Assembly: GCA_964604015.1 (NCBI GenBank)
Contig: CAZRXF010000001.1
Coordinates: 62,001-126,000 of the forward strand
Reading direction: 5' to 3'
Length of the DNA stretch: 64,000 bases
Source: CANNBR01 sp964604015
GTDB lineage: Bacteria; Babelota; Babeliae; Babelales; CAIQNR01
Below the pieces are notes generated by a model. The model ran no database searches. It was not told the origin of the DNA and was given only the letters and a program-made list of their open reading frames with translations. Of the stretch, positions 17,643 to 26,822 are shown piece by piece (the stretch's first letter is position 1; each line of letters begins with the position of its first letter). The position numbers and the translations under genes are program-made.

Positions 17643-19016
17643 GTGTTGACTGGCATTTGGCAGGATTTTTTGCAAATTATGCGCGAAGAGATGGGGAGTC
17701 GTGTTGTTGAAACATGGCTTAAATCAGTCTCATTCTATCAGTGGGATGCAGAAAAAAAATGTGCCTACATTCAAGCGCCCAATGTGTTTGTAAAGGAATG
17801 GATACAAACGAAATATGAGACCGCATTTCGCGTTCATTTGGGAAGACTGTTGAACGTTGATGGAAATCTCAAAATGGTTTTCCTCACCCCGTCAGAAAAA
17901 AAAGAGCTTGTTGCCCCTGCTGTACTTGCAACAATAAAGCGTCCTCTTGCACGTGTAAAAAATCAGGGATTGATGGCAACCACGGTTAAGCAAATGAATC
18001 GCCTTAACCAAGAATATACGTTTGATACGTTTGTGGTTGGGTCTAATAATTCACTTGCCTACGCTGCGGCGCGTGCTGTTTCTGAAGAAGAAATTTGTCA
18101 TTACAACCCACTTTTTATTTATGGCGGATCAGGGCTTGGTAAAACCCATTTGCTGCACGCCATTGGCAACGCCATGCAAAATAGAAATCCACAGGCGGCG
18201 GTGATGTACCAGACAACAGATCGGTTTGTGAACGAGTTTATTACTGCCATCAGGTTTAATAAGGTCCATGTGTTTCAACAAAAATATCGTAAGCTCGACC
18301 TGTTGCTCATTGATGATATTCAGTTTATTTCAAACAAAGAGCAGACGCAGGAGGCATTCTTCCATATCTTCAATGCACTGTATGAACGACGGAAACAGAT
18401 TGTTTTTTCAAGTGATGTGTTTCCTCGGCATATTCATGGGCTTGAAGAGCGCTTGCGGTCTCGTCTTGAAGGGGGGTTGGTTGTTGATATTCATAAGCCT
18501 GCTCTTGAAACAAAAATCGCAATTCTTAAGAAAAAAGCTGCCTTGCATAACGAGACATTGGATGATCAGATGGCAGAATTCATTGCATCGCAAGTTATTT
18601 CAAACGTGCGTGAGCTTGAAGGGTTGTTAGTAAGAATTTTGGCCTTTGCTTCCCTGACTCGTCAGCCGTTATCACTTGAAGTTGCTCGTAAAGTGTGCGC
18701 ACAAACAATTCCTGAAAGTCGCAAGGAAAAAATTGATTTTGAGCGTATTACTTCGTGTGTTTGTAAATTTTACTCCTACAAATTGTCCGACTTGCGTTCT
18801 GATAGCCGTGCAAGGGAAATTGCCCTTGTTCGTCAGGTTGCCATGTATCTCATGAAAAAAATGACTGACAAATCGCTGCGAGAGATTGGGATCTACCTGG
18901 GTCGTAAAGATCATTCGACCGTTATTCATGCCTTTGATCGTGTCCGTGAAACGATGGAAAAAGACGGTGAACTACGTGCTGTTGTCGAAAAACTTGAAAG
19001 TGAAATCTTACGTTAA
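17643..19016 (+). CDS. dnaA: Chromosomal replication initiator protein DnaA
   Basis: DnaA binds oriC boxes and loads the DnaB helicase. The order is canonical. Domain I is at the N-terminus (TGIWQDFLQIMREEM, WLKSVSF). The AAA+ domain has Walker A GGSGLGKTH (near residue 161) and Walker B LLLIDDIQF. The C-terminal DNA-binding domain has the DnaA signature GRKDHSTVIHAFD. The annotated start is uncertain: GTG 17643 or the adjacent TTG 17646 give the usual N-terminus of about 457 residues, while the longer frame to 17571 adds a segment not seen in the family. dnaN and gyrB do not follow. I saw no cluster of TTATCCACA-type boxes nearby, so the origin is probably not adjacent. Confidence 0.97.
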   Translation: MLTGIWQDFLQIMREEMGSRVVETWLKSVSFYQWDAEKKCAYIQAPNVFVKEWIQTKYETAFRVHLGRLLNVDGNLKMVFLTPSEKKELVAPAVLATIKRPLARVKNQGLMATTVKQMNRLNQEYTFDTFVVGSNNSLAYAAARAVSEEEICHYNPLFIYGGSGLGKTHLLHAIGNAMQNRNPQAAVMYQTTDRFVNEFITAIRFNKVHVFQQKYRKLDLLLIDDIQFISNKEQTQEAFFHIFNALYERRKQIVFSSDVFPRHIHGLEERLRSRLEGGLVVDIHKPALETKIAILKKKAALHNETLDDQMAEFIASQVISNVRELEGLLVRILAFASLTRQPLSLEVARKVCAQTIPESRKEKIDFERITSCVCKFYSYKLSDLRSDSRAREIALVRQVAMYLMKKMTDKSLREIGIYLGRKDHSTVIHAFDRVRETMEKDGELRAVVEKLESEILR

Positions 19017-19025
19017 AGATCTATT

Positions 19026-20282
19026 TTAGACTTCTGTCTCGATATCTCCCAAACGTTCTTCAATTTCACTAATCAGTTTGCTGACCTGTTTATCGGATGC
19101 CTTGATACGTTTTTCAAGTTCGTCGACCTCTCTTCTTCCCTCTTGCTCAACCCAGTTCCAACCGGCGTCTTTTGTTGGTGTTGATGCGTGTGAGCGATAG
19201 CTTTCTGGTCCTTGGTATGGTGGAATATGGCTTGCATGAAGCGCCTTTCGTTCTCCCTTGGTTCTGCCAAAGCATTCGTGAAGTCCTTTTTTAACGAGGT
19301 AGGAATACCATTCGGCATAGGATTCTATATGAACTGGCTCTTTGAGGGCGACCATGGTAGGGCAATGTTCGGTATCAATAATGACGATTTTTTCGGTGTC
19401 TCGTTCAATGACAAAATTATTAAAGTGTGGATCCATTAATGAGCTCAGATAATTAAAAATACCGACGACCGTTTTTTCATCTTGCTTTTTGAGTAATGAA
19501 AATTCGCGGTCCACGTTGATGGCATCTTCTATGATGGCATAAGCCCCTGGAAAATCGATGGAGAACCGTTCATGACCACTGATATGATACGCGACCAAAT
19601 GAATCCAAGGATAGTCGTTTGGTAGCCAGAACCATTTGCGAGGAAAATCAACCTTATCTTTCCAGGTTGGGCTGTCATTGATCATCCTTTTGATCATTTC
19701 TAAATTTTTAAGGCGCGTGAAGCCGAGCATGTAACGTGTACATCCGTGCCCCACAATAAAGTGGCAGATGGCGATGAGCCCTTTGTTAGAAGCCCTGATG
19801 AAACTGCGTGGTGTTTCCATAAAAAGTTTTACGACGAATTGGTTGAGTGGCCAGCTTTTTCCCCGCACTACCAGAAGTCCGGCTTGTTTGCGTGAGTTGA
19901 ATGCCTCATCTTTAAGCACTTCAAATTCACTAAAATGCCTTTTTCTTCCTTGGCGAACTTCATAAAAAAGTGTGTTCATAGCGTCTTTAAGAACGGAAGG
20001 ATCAATCTTTTTTTCGGGGAAATAGCGGAAAGAAATCGGTGTGTTAGGAAGCATATGGCTGTAAAAATAATCGCGATCGAACGTTTTGAACGGGAAGATT
20101 TCCAAGTGGGAATCTTGTAGATAATGTTTGCGTTCCTTGTTGACCCAGCTTGTTACGATAATGGGGCTTCCATCATAGGGGCGCAGGGGGCTATAGGGTA
20201 GCGCGGAAAATATGGGAAGAATAAGAAGGGTTATTCCCAGTTGCCGCAGGATCAATTCACACAGTTTTAAGCTTTTTTTCAT
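19026..20282 (-). CDS. Exported protein kinase-like (PKL fold) protein
   Basis: A 418-residue protein. ATG 20282 is preferred over GTG 20288. The N-terminus has a hydrophobic stretch (LGITLLILPIFSAL) preceded by lysines, a likely signal peptide or anchor. The middle and C-terminus show a kinase-like pattern: a strand with FVVKLF (Lys152), then MDPHFNNFVI with Asp284 and Asn289 five residues apart, then VIIDTEH with Asp303. This matches the D-x4-N ... I-D-x-E arrangement of aminoglycoside phosphotransferase/LPS-kinase-like families, although the usual His two residues before the Asp is missing. If exported, it would meet ATP only inside a host cell, which makes an effector role plausible; that is inference. 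It is convergent with dnaA, ten bases apart. Confidence 0.7.
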   Translation of the reverse strand: MKKSLKLCELILRQLGITLLILPIFSALPYSPLRPYDGSPIIVTSWVNKERKHYLQDSHLEIFPFKTFDRDYFYSHMLPNTPISFRYFPEKKIDPSVLKDAMNTLFYEVRQGRKRHFSEFEVLKDEAFNSRKQAGLLVVRGKSWPLNQFVVKLFMETPRSFIRASNKGLIAICHFIVGHGCTRYMLGFTRLKNLEMIKRMINDSPTWKDKVDFPRKWFWLPNDYPWIHLVAYHISGHERFSIDFPGAYAIIEDAINVDREFSLLKKQDEKTVVGIFNYLSSLMDPHFNNFVIERDTEKIVIIDTEHCPTMVALKEPVHIESYAEWYSYLVKKGLHECFGRTKGERKALHASHIPPYQGPESYRSHASTPTKDAGWNWVEQEGRREVDELEKRIKASDKQVSKLISEIEERLGDIETEV

Positions 20283-20430
20283 ACACACTCTCTCTCATTT
20301 CATCGTAGAACTTTCTCTAAGAAGGTACTTCAAAGAGGGCATGTACGGGAAGTGTTGATTTTTCCCCCTCATTACCACTACGATTTTCAGTAATATTTGA
20401 AGCCATATTTGATACCAAAAAGGGGACACA

Positions 20431-20961
20431 ATGGGAGTGAACGAAAAAAATAAGCGAGTGTACGAGGTCCTTGTGGCCGTCACCATGATACCAAAGAACA
20501 TTATAACGCTTCATGGCATTGATAATATGACCGAATTTCTTCTTCATAACTTGAGCCAGCGTGACTGCTTTAATTTCTCTAAGGCGGCTTATTTTATTGA
20601 TAATCCTGATTTTGACCATTTGAAGGGTGTTGCCGGATTTGCTCAGATTGATTCTTATCATCCCAAAGGATCTCACTGGACAGAGCCAAAAGAATTTACT
20701 GATCACATGAGGCAAGCAGCATTTAATACCTCAGTTCGAGACGTGTGCCGATGCAGTATGAAACGAAATAGTCAGTCGGAAGAAAAAGTGGTGCAGGAAC
20801 TTTCTGATGCGTTGCATTTTTCAAATCCTCGTTACGTCATTTGGCCAATCAAGCATGACAATCTTGGTCTTCTTGTCTTTGAAAAAAATGAACGGGAAGA
20901 TGACGTTGAAGAACACCTTGAAAGCGCCTTAAATCTGTTTGGTTTTTGCCCCGTATTTTGA
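20431..20961 (+). CDS. Hypothetical cytoplasmic protein (176 aa)
   Basis: The start has AAGGGG six to nine bases upstream. There is no signal peptide or membrane segment. The protein has several Cys and His (for example RDVCRCSMKR and two His-containing segments) but no ordered metal site that I recognise. It stands alone between the kinase-like gene (divergent) and a small membrane protein gene. The opposite strand has an overlapping open frame without a convincing start. No family was recognised. Confidence 0.6.
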   Translation: MGVNEKNKRVYEVLVAVTMIPKNIITLHGIDNMTEFLLHNLSQRDCFNFSKAAYFIDNPDFDHLKGVAGFAQIDSYHPKGSHWTEPKEFTDHMRQAAFNTSVRDVCRCSMKRNSQSEEKVVQELSDALHFSNPRYVIWPIKHDNLGLLVFEKNEREDDVEEHLESALNLFGFCPVF

Positions 20962-21092
20962 AGTTCTGTATCGAGTGCCTGTGCACTATTTCTGATCGCC
21001 TGTCTTAGTAAAACTTTTTATCTATTGCAATTAGAATTTTAATGCTGCTACTCTAAGGTGCAGGGATACGTTTATTATAGGGAGGGGAAGCA

Positions 21093-21323
21093 ATGATTAG
21101 AAAAGTTGCACTCGTAGTTGGTCTGTTTCTTGTGGTTGATCGGGTGATGTATCACAAACTCGGGCAAAGTTCTCAAAAAGAGCAGTACGCTCTTTCATCT
21201 GTTTCAAAACCATCACTTCATGAAGTGGCGGCAAAAAAGAAAAGAATGCGGGAACGTATTGTTGCTCATGCAAAACAGCTTTTTGCGGCTGAAAAACGGC
21301 TGCAGCTCCGGCTTCTTTCCTGA
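21093..21323 (+). CDS. Small membrane-anchored protein (76 aa)
   Basis: A strong ribosome site (GGGAGGGGAAGC) precedes the ATG. The N-terminus (MIRKVALVVGLFLVVDRVMY) is a single hydrophobic anchor. The rest is basic and probably one long helix with many Lys, Arg, Ala and Gln. It ends two bases before the convergent permease gene. The size resembles small envelope or division-associated anchors, but no family is assigned. Confidence 0.65.
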   Translation: MIRKVALVVGLFLVVDRVMYHKLGQSSQKEQYALSSVSKPSLHEVAAKKKRMRERIVAHAKQLFAAEKRLQLRLLS

Positions 21324-21325
21324 AC

Positions 21326-22552
21326 TTATTCTGAACGTAAGGTGTCAGTTACATTCAAACGTCTAATAAGGCGCAACGGAACGGTGGAAGCAAAGACACT
21401 CAGGAGCATGACTGCTACAAAAACTAGCACAAACAAAGAGAGCTCGAGTGTTACCGGAAGATGGCTGACGTAATACGCATCTGGCAGCTGAATAAACGGA
21501 TAACGTTGTAAGAAAAGTCCAACAAGAAATGCGCAGGTAATGCCGGTACAGGCAGCGGCAGCTGCAATAAAAAGGCTTACGAGTAAAAAGAGCGTCATTA
21601 TTTCGTAGGACGACATCCCAAGCATCTTAAAAAGTGCGATGTCGGTCCGTTTGTACGTGATGTACATGAATAACAACGAAACAATGTTCATGCTGGCAAC
21701 AAGGGTGATCAAAAGAAGCAGAATGAACATGACATATTTTTCCAGTTTTAATGCAGAAACAAGTGAGGGGTAAAAGGCTTTCCATGAATACGATTCAAAC
21801 TCTTTAAATGAATTCAGGAAGGTGAGTGCTTGTGTCTCGAGCGAAGGGTGGGCAAGTTGGAGTCCCACATAGGTAACACAATCATGGCCCCAAATAGTTT
21901 GGCATAAAGTAAGAGGAGCGAGCACTAGGCGCTCATCATAATCAGAAATTCCTGTGGCAATAACTCCCGTAATAGTAACCGGTACTGAACGTAGACTTGC
22001 TTCTTTAAAATTGTATTCTTCGTCATGTTCGTTGCACAAAAGTACTACCTGGTTTCCCACGTCAACTCCAAGAGCATTGGCAAGATCTTTACCAAGAATA
22101 ACGTTTTGTTCAGTGAGGGCAGCCAAAGCGGTGGTTGGGGTGACCATTGGTGCGATGTTTGTTACGAGGCTTTCGGTTGTAGGATCGATCCCTTTGATGG
22201 TTGCAAGTTGTGTTGGTTCTTCACTTGTTCCTGGGTGGATCAACGCTTGCCGTAGCAGATACGGAGAAAGATGAGTAACTGTTCCTGCCATTTTTTTCTC
22301 TAAGAAAGGAATGAGTTTTTCATATGCAAGTGTGGTTCCATCGGGTGCTTTGACAATTAAAGAAGGGTACATCCCCTGTAATTTTTTGTGTGTTTCATAC
22401 TCAAACCCGCGCATGATAGCGGTGATCAAGGCAAGAGAAAAGGCGCCGATAAAGATGCTTGCAAAACAGACACCAACCATCGTGCTGACGGTAGATGAAG
22501 AGCGCCCAGTCACATAACGCCAAGCAAGCCGTTGTATAAGAAGAAATCTCAT
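21326..22552 (-). CDS. LolC/LolE-type ABC transporter permease (FtsX-like)
   Basis: A protein of 408 residues from ATG 22552; the longer frame to 22648 would overlap the divergent gene. It shows the MacB/LolC layout. There is an N-terminal cytoplasmic helix (LIQRLAWRYVTGR) followed by TM1 and a large periplasmic domain of about 200 residues. Three C-terminal TM segments form an FtsX domain, with a cytoplasmic coupling loop (YKRTDIALFKMLGMSSYEI). LolCDE extracts lipoproteins from the inner membrane for transfer to the outer membrane. Only one permease and no LolD ATPase lie in this window. Its divergent neighbour encodes a lipoprotein, a possible client or functional partner. Confidence 0.85.
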   Translation of the reverse strand: MRFLLIQRLAWRYVTGRSSSTVSTMVGVCFASIFIGAFSLALITAIMRGFEYETHKKLQGMYPSLIVKAPDGTTLAYEKLIPFLEKKMAGTVTHLSPYLLRQALIHPGTSEEPTQLATIKGIDPTTESLVTNIAPMVTPTTALAALTEQNVILGKDLANALGVDVGNQVVLLCNEHDEEYNFKEASLRSVPVTITGVIATGISDYDERLVLAPLTLCQTIWGHDCVTYVGLQLAHPSLETQALTFLNSFKEFESYSWKAFYPSLVSALKLEKYVMFILLLLITLVASMNIVSLLFMYITYKRTDIALFKMLGMSSYEIMTLFLLVSLFIAAAAACTGITCAFLVGLFLQRYPFIQLPDAYYVSHLPVTLELSLFVLVFVAVMLLSVFASTVPLRLIRRLNVTDTLRSE

Positions 22553-22636
22553 GAGGTCGACCTTGTAAAAGGGACTGCTTTTTTTTACTCTAACTGCAGA
22601 TAACGTTATGTGAGTGTACAAGAAAGAGGTGAATGA

Positions 22637-23653
22637 ATGAAGCCGCAAACGATGCTAACAGTCTTCATGAGTGTGGGAATCCTGCTGTGCTTGCCCGGAT
22701 GTGGCGGTAGTTTTGTTGATTGGGCGGATGAAACGTTCTATCAAAGCAGAGTAACGGGTGACCATGTTGCGACGATAAAACCCTTTTTGAAAGACGTACG
22801 TTTGTACGATCAGTTCGATACACTTGCCATGTTTGATGCGCTGTGGCTTTCAGATCAAGTACGGACCGCGTATGCACAGGTGTATGCAAAAATGGTGGGT
22901 AAAGACGAAGAAGGGTACACCGATTTTTTACGTCGTGAATTGAGTGCTAACACGTACTTTGTTTCATTCTATGTTTTGAGTTTAAATACGATTCAGTTGA
23001 CTGATGTTCCGCCGCTCTGGTCGATGCATCTTGATATTGACGGAAAAAAATATGCTCCGTCAGAAATTAAGTCAGTGGAACTGAGCCCAGAATTTGTTAC
23101 TTTCTTTGGTAAACGATTGACCAATCATAAACGTCCCTATGAGGTCCGGTTTAACCGTAAGGATGCAAACAGCAAGGATATTCTCGAGGGGAAGAAATGC
23201 ATGAAGCTCTTCTTCTGCAGTCCTCGTTATTACGATGGTACGCTTGTGTGGGATCTCGATAAACTCAATACATCAGTTGTTGCGCCACTTGATTTGAGCG
23301 ATCCAGCTATTGTGGAAAAAGAAAAGCAAAAAAATGAAGATGCTGCTGCTCAGAAAAAAAAGGATGAACATAAACCACGCCGCGGACGTGTCGGGTCTTT
23401 CAAACAAGAAGAAGGGAAAAAGGAAGAGCAATTGTCTCAGCCAGTAACGCTTGAAGAACGTGAAGCTCAAGCTGACAAATCTGAATCGGTAGAATTTGAC
23501 GAAGATTTGGCCGAACTTTCTCCGGTTGACAAAGAGATTGCAACAGCACTTCCTGCAGGTGGGTTAGGAACATTCGAAGGTCTCGAAGAATCAGAAGCGG
23601 ATAGCATCGAAGGATTTGATGGCGCACTCCTTGGTGGGGGTATGCAGCAGTAA
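22637..23653 (+). CDS. Putative lipoprotein of unknown function
   Basis: A 338-residue protein starting at an ATG after AGAAAGAGGTG. The N-terminus ends in a lipobox (CLPGC, Cys22), so it should be lipid-modified. Residues 40-210 look like a mixed alpha/beta globular domain. The last 100 residues are highly charged (Glu/Lys/Asp) and probably disordered. No family was recognised. It shares an 84-base divergent promoter region with the LolC/E-like permease gene and ends at a strong terminator. Confidence 0.75.
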   Translation: MKPQTMLTVFMSVGILLCLPGCGGSFVDWADETFYQSRVTGDHVATIKPFLKDVRLYDQFDTLAMFDALWLSDQVRTAYAQVYAKMVGKDEEGYTDFLRRELSANTYFVSFYVLSLNTIQLTDVPPLWSMHLDIDGKKYAPSEIKSVELSPEFVTFFGKRLTNHKRPYEVRFNRKDANSKDILEGKKCMKLFFCSPRYYDGTLVWDLDKLNTSVVAPLDLSDPAIVEKEKQKNEDAAAQKKKDEHKPRRGRVGSFKQEEGKKEEQLSQPVTLEEREAQADKSESVEFDEDLAELSPVDKEIATALPAGGLGTFEGLEESEADSIEGFDGALLGGGMQQ

Positions 23654-23680
23654 CGAACGCTTTATATTGCTCTATTTTAT

Positions 23681-23712
23681 CAGGCGCTTTTTAACGAGAG
23701 CGCCTGTTTTTA
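23681..23712 (+). terminator. Rho-independent terminator after the lipoprotein gene
   Basis: CAGGCGCT (23681-23688) pairs with AGCGCCTG (23699-23706), a perfect 8-bp GC-rich stem followed by five T. Confidence 0.9.
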
Positions 23713-23826
23713 TGTGCATAATCGGTCTTATTTAAAGTCACCCGTACCGGGGACTTCCTTTTTTGCCAAGGCTGCAAAAGATAGGTCATAATCTGGGGGA
23801 GACACGATAAGGAGTCTTACAAGTCG

Positions 23827-23904
23827 ACTGGATCCCCGACATTCGCTTTGTCTGGTCACTGTGTCACGCACAGTGCTGCGACTTTAGCTCATTGGGGACG
23901 ACGT
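23827..23904 (-). repeat. REP-like repeat, GGGG/CCCC subtype, long copy
   Basis: The ends ACTGGATCCCCGAC and GGGGACGACGTA match the copies near 9.3-9.8 kb, except that GGTG/CACC there is GGGG/CCCC here, a compensated pair. The middle contains a perfect 7-bp hairpin, CACTGTG with CACAGTG. It faces the shorter copy at 24017. Confidence 0.8.
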
Positions 23905-24016
23905 AATGGGTGATAGAGGCTTCTTTTTCGAAGGTCAATAATTTTTTCTTCAGCGGAGAGCCTGTTTGTTTCACTAAGCATTATCAAAAATACACAGGTC
24001 CTAGTTCTCCTCTCAC

Positions 24017-24052
24017 TACGTCGTCCCCAGCGTAAGCGTCGGGGATCCAGTA
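24017..24052 (+). repeat. REP-like repeat, GGGG/CCCC subtype, short copy
   Basis: TACGTCGTCCCCAG ... GTCGGGGATCCAGTA with only a few bases between, forming a compact hairpin. It is the reverse complement of the ends of 23827-23904. The stretch 23713-24098 contains these two repeats and no gene. Confidence 0.8.
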
Positions 24053-24098
24053 CAATAGAAAAAAATCGAATTGAATCACCTACATGAACACAAAAAAA

Positions 24099-24125
24099 GA
24101 GCGCCGGTAAAGGCGCCCTTTTTGT
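24099..24125. terminator. Bidirectional terminator downstream of the FtsH-like gene
   Basis: GAGCGCC (24099-24105) pairs with GGCGCCC (24112-24118), with one G-T pair when read on the minus strand. A run of seven A on the left and five T on the right let it work for either strand; it directly follows the minus-strand gene. Confidence 0.8.
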
Positions 24126-24146
24126 ATTCTTTAGTCTACTGAAAAA

Positions 24147-26822
24147 CTAGGCTGTTGGAGCCGGGATCACAGCAGACTCTTTACCAAGAAGCTCATTGAT
24201 ATGGCTTATTGACAAGGTCTTGTACTGTTGAAGTCCTTTGACAATCTTAGAAAGATCATCTTTGTGTTTTTTCAATAGTGTTTCCACTTCAGCTTCGTAC
24301 TTTTCAAGAAGACGGTAAGCTTCAGTTAGCTTCTGGTTGCGGATATCTTTAGCCATTTCTTTTGGATCAAGCCCTTCAAGAACGATAACTTTTGCCAAGT
24401 TAAATGCTTCTTGTTTATCGAGCTTGTCAAAGGCACAGCTGGTAAGACCATACACATGTTGTGCAGCGCTGCTTGCAAGCAAGATCTTACACTGCTTGAC
24501 CAACTCGTCTTGTGTTTGGATATCGAGCGCATCATAGAGATGGTAGGCAAAGATGTTACCGTAACGTACGGTGTTCTGGTCTTTCTTCTTCATTTCACCA
24601 AAGTTGTACTGTTGCGTTACATGTTCTTCTTCCAGTTCAAGCGTGATAGGAAGAACAGTCACACTGCACAGCGTCTTAGCAGGAGCTAACAACAGGTTGG
24701 CAAGCGCTTTACCTGCTTGGCGAACTGCGATGACTTCTTCTTTTTCAGCAGGAATGCTGTAACCAGTTGGTACAAGCTTTCTGATTTCAAAGTCGATTGC
24801 TCGTTCAAAGTGCATTTGTGTTACTGGAGTGTTTTCAATCTTTGCGTGCATCAATGCTTTCTTGAACACGATATCGAGTGAACCGAATGAGCAGCCTTCT
24901 GTTTGTTGAGCAAGAGAGATGAAGTTGAAGTTGTCTGGGTTCATGCAACGTTTTTCGCATTCTTTGATGAAGAACTCAACGCGGTGTTTGAATGTCGGCT
25001 TACCAAACCAGAACATCTTACCAAAGCGACCATGTTGACGAAGTGCAAAGTCCAAGTTTTCCGGTTTATTGGTTGCTGCAAGAATAATAACTTGATCTTT
25101 TTCATTGTTGTTCAAGCTACCGCTCATTTGTGTCAAGAATTCGCTGAGAGCTTTTGCATCACCGTCACGTTGCAAACGCATCAAGTCAAGTTCGTCAAGG
25201 AAGAGAATGCATGGTGAGAAGGTCTTTGCAAGATCCATGTAGTAGCCAATACCCTTCTTTGCAAGGTTTTCGGTGCTGATTTCAAAAAGGCGCATCTTTT
25301 GGTTTTTTCCTTGGCGTTCGAGCGCTGCAGAAATTTCACCTGCAAGTGCTTTTGCCATCAAGGTCTTACCTGTTTGAGGTTCACCAGCAAGAAGGTAACC
25401 ACGTTCTACTCTGATCCCTGCTCGTTCAAAACGATCTGGGTTGCAGATGTAGTCAATAACACGGTTGAGTTCTGCTTTAACTTCTTCACGACCTACAATG
25501 TCTTTGAAGCGTTCGGTACGAACACCAACCTCTTCATGAGTATGTTTTTTTGCTGTTCCAAAGAAGTAATCATCAAGACGATTTTTGTAAATCTTGATCT
25601 TTTCATAGGCGAGTTTGGCATCACTTACAATGTAGTCAGCAAACAGTTTACCGGTGGTGATGGTAAAGATCGGAGCCTTGTTATCGATTGCAATGACAGC
25701 AGCGATTCCATTCTGCATGGTGGTAACAAATGAATGATCATTCGAACTGTTTTGAGAGGTTGATTCTGAGCTACCTTCAACTTGACCCAATCTGAAACCG
25801 TCAACAATAACGAATTTTTTTGAATCACGAGGGTCAATTGCTTTATTGCTGAAGGTTGCTCCATCAAGAGTAATTGCTTGACATGGCAGTTGATCATTAT
25901 ATTCACCAAATACGCAATAGCGACTTGTTCCTGTACTTCTCGTTTTGCCAGTTGCAGGGTCGATTTCTGTTATCGGTTCAATATATCCCAAGTTTGCAGG
26001 TGTTTTATCAGTTTTTTCTGAGCTGCTTGGTGAGCTTCCAATAGCATCTTCTTTGAATTTTTTAATGCGTTTGCCAAGTGGTCCAAAGAGGGGAAACTCT
26101 TCTACTTTTGATCCACTGGTTACGTAGAGGTACCAGACAACAAAAGCAGAATAGACTGCAGCATGTTCCATCCAGAACCCAACGTGCCAATCTTTATTGA
26201 ATTTTCTGATGTCACGATAGAATGCGTTCATCCCGGAAAGACCGATTTTTTGCGAATCTCTTTCAAGTTTTACCAAGCGAAGACCGTTGTTTCTGAGTAC
26301 CGAAGAGATTTTATCAACTGTTACATCTTTGCCGGTTGCCTGATATTTCTTCTGAATCTCTGCAAAATCGAAGGGAGGAATCGAACGAAGGTTTGTTTTT
26401 ACTGCCTTTTCAAGAACGTTGATGACCTCTTGGTTGAAAAGAGCAAGTTGGTACAGTTGATCTTGCGTGACGTGTACTGAGGCAAATCGCTTGATTTTAT
26501 CGATGTCCTCACTACGCAGGTTACTCAATTTTTTGCGGGTAAGCGCTTTACGTTTTGCAGGGATGTTGCTTGCGCCGCTTGCAAGACTTTGACCGATGGT
26601 GTCAAAAATAGACTCAATAGCGTCGATTTGTGAAAGAGCTTCAAGCTGTTTTTGTTGAATCAAACTGCCGCTTGCGGGAGTTGAAGGCGGTACTGCGATC
26701 GCGATTGCGTCGTTCTTTTTGGGAGACGCAGGCTTTTTTGCGTGAATCTGTGGAGCGCCGCAGATGCTGGAAAGAAGCGCTATACACAAAAACCTGACTA
26801 CTCTATTCCGGAATTGTGCCAT
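24147..26822 (-). CDS. FtsH-like membrane AAA ATPase with destroyed protease site
   Basis: An 891-residue protein. The start has AAAGGA upstream and a first hydrophobic segment at residues 8-25. A second at about 220-235 (AAVYSAFVVWYLYV) encloses an extracytoplasmic domain of about 190 residues, larger than in FtsH. The AAA domain has Walker A GEPQTGKT (480-487), Walker B LFLDELD (540-546), a sensor segment LAATN and an arginine-finger region RQHGRF. After the AAA lid comes a region aligned with peptidase M41. Where FtsH has HEAGH, this protein reads RQAGK (701-705), so both zinc His and the catalytic Glu are gone. It should be an ATP-driven unfoldase or scaffold without proteolysis, comparable in principle to plant FtsHi proteins. 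A terminator lies downstream. Confidence 0.85.
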   Translation of the reverse strand: MAQFRNRVVRFLCIALLSSICGAPQIHAKKPASPKKNDAIAIAVPPSTPASGSLIQQKQLEALSQIDAIESIFDTIGQSLASGASNIPAKRKALTRKKLSNLRSEDIDKIKRFASVHVTQDQLYQLALFNQEVINVLEKAVKTNLRSIPPFDFAEIQKKYQATGKDVTVDKISSVLRNNGLRLVKLERDSQKIGLSGMNAFYRDIRKFNKDWHVGFWMEHAAVYSAFVVWYLYVTSGSKVEEFPLFGPLGKRIKKFKEDAIGSSPSSSEKTDKTPANLGYIEPITEIDPATGKTRSTGTSRYCVFGEYNDQLPCQAITLDGATFSNKAIDPRDSKKFVIVDGFRLGQVEGSSESTSQNSSNDHSFVTTMQNGIAAVIAIDNKAPIFTITTGKLFADYIVSDAKLAYEKIKIYKNRLDDYFFGTAKKHTHEEVGVRTERFKDIVGREEVKAELNRVIDYICNPDRFERAGIRVERGYLLAGEPQTGKTLMAKALAGEISAALERQGKNQKMRLFEISTENLAKKGIGYYMDLAKTFSPCILFLDELDLMRLQRDGDAKALSEFLTQMSGSLNNNEKDQVIILAATNKPENLDFALRQHGRFGKMFWFGKPTFKHRVEFFIKECEKRCMNPDNFNFISLAQQTEGCSFGSLDIVFKKALMHAKIENTPVTQMHFERAIDFEIRKLVPTGYSIPAEKEEVIAVRQAGKALANLLLAPAKTLCSVTVLPITLELEEEHVTQQYNFGEMKKKDQNTVRYGNIFAYHLYDALDIQTQDELVKQCKILLASSAAQHVYGLTSCAFDKLDKQEAFNLAKVIVLEGLDPKEMAKDIRNQKLTEAYRLLEKYEAEVETLLKKHKDDLSKIVKGLQQYKTLSISHINELLGKESAVIPAPTA

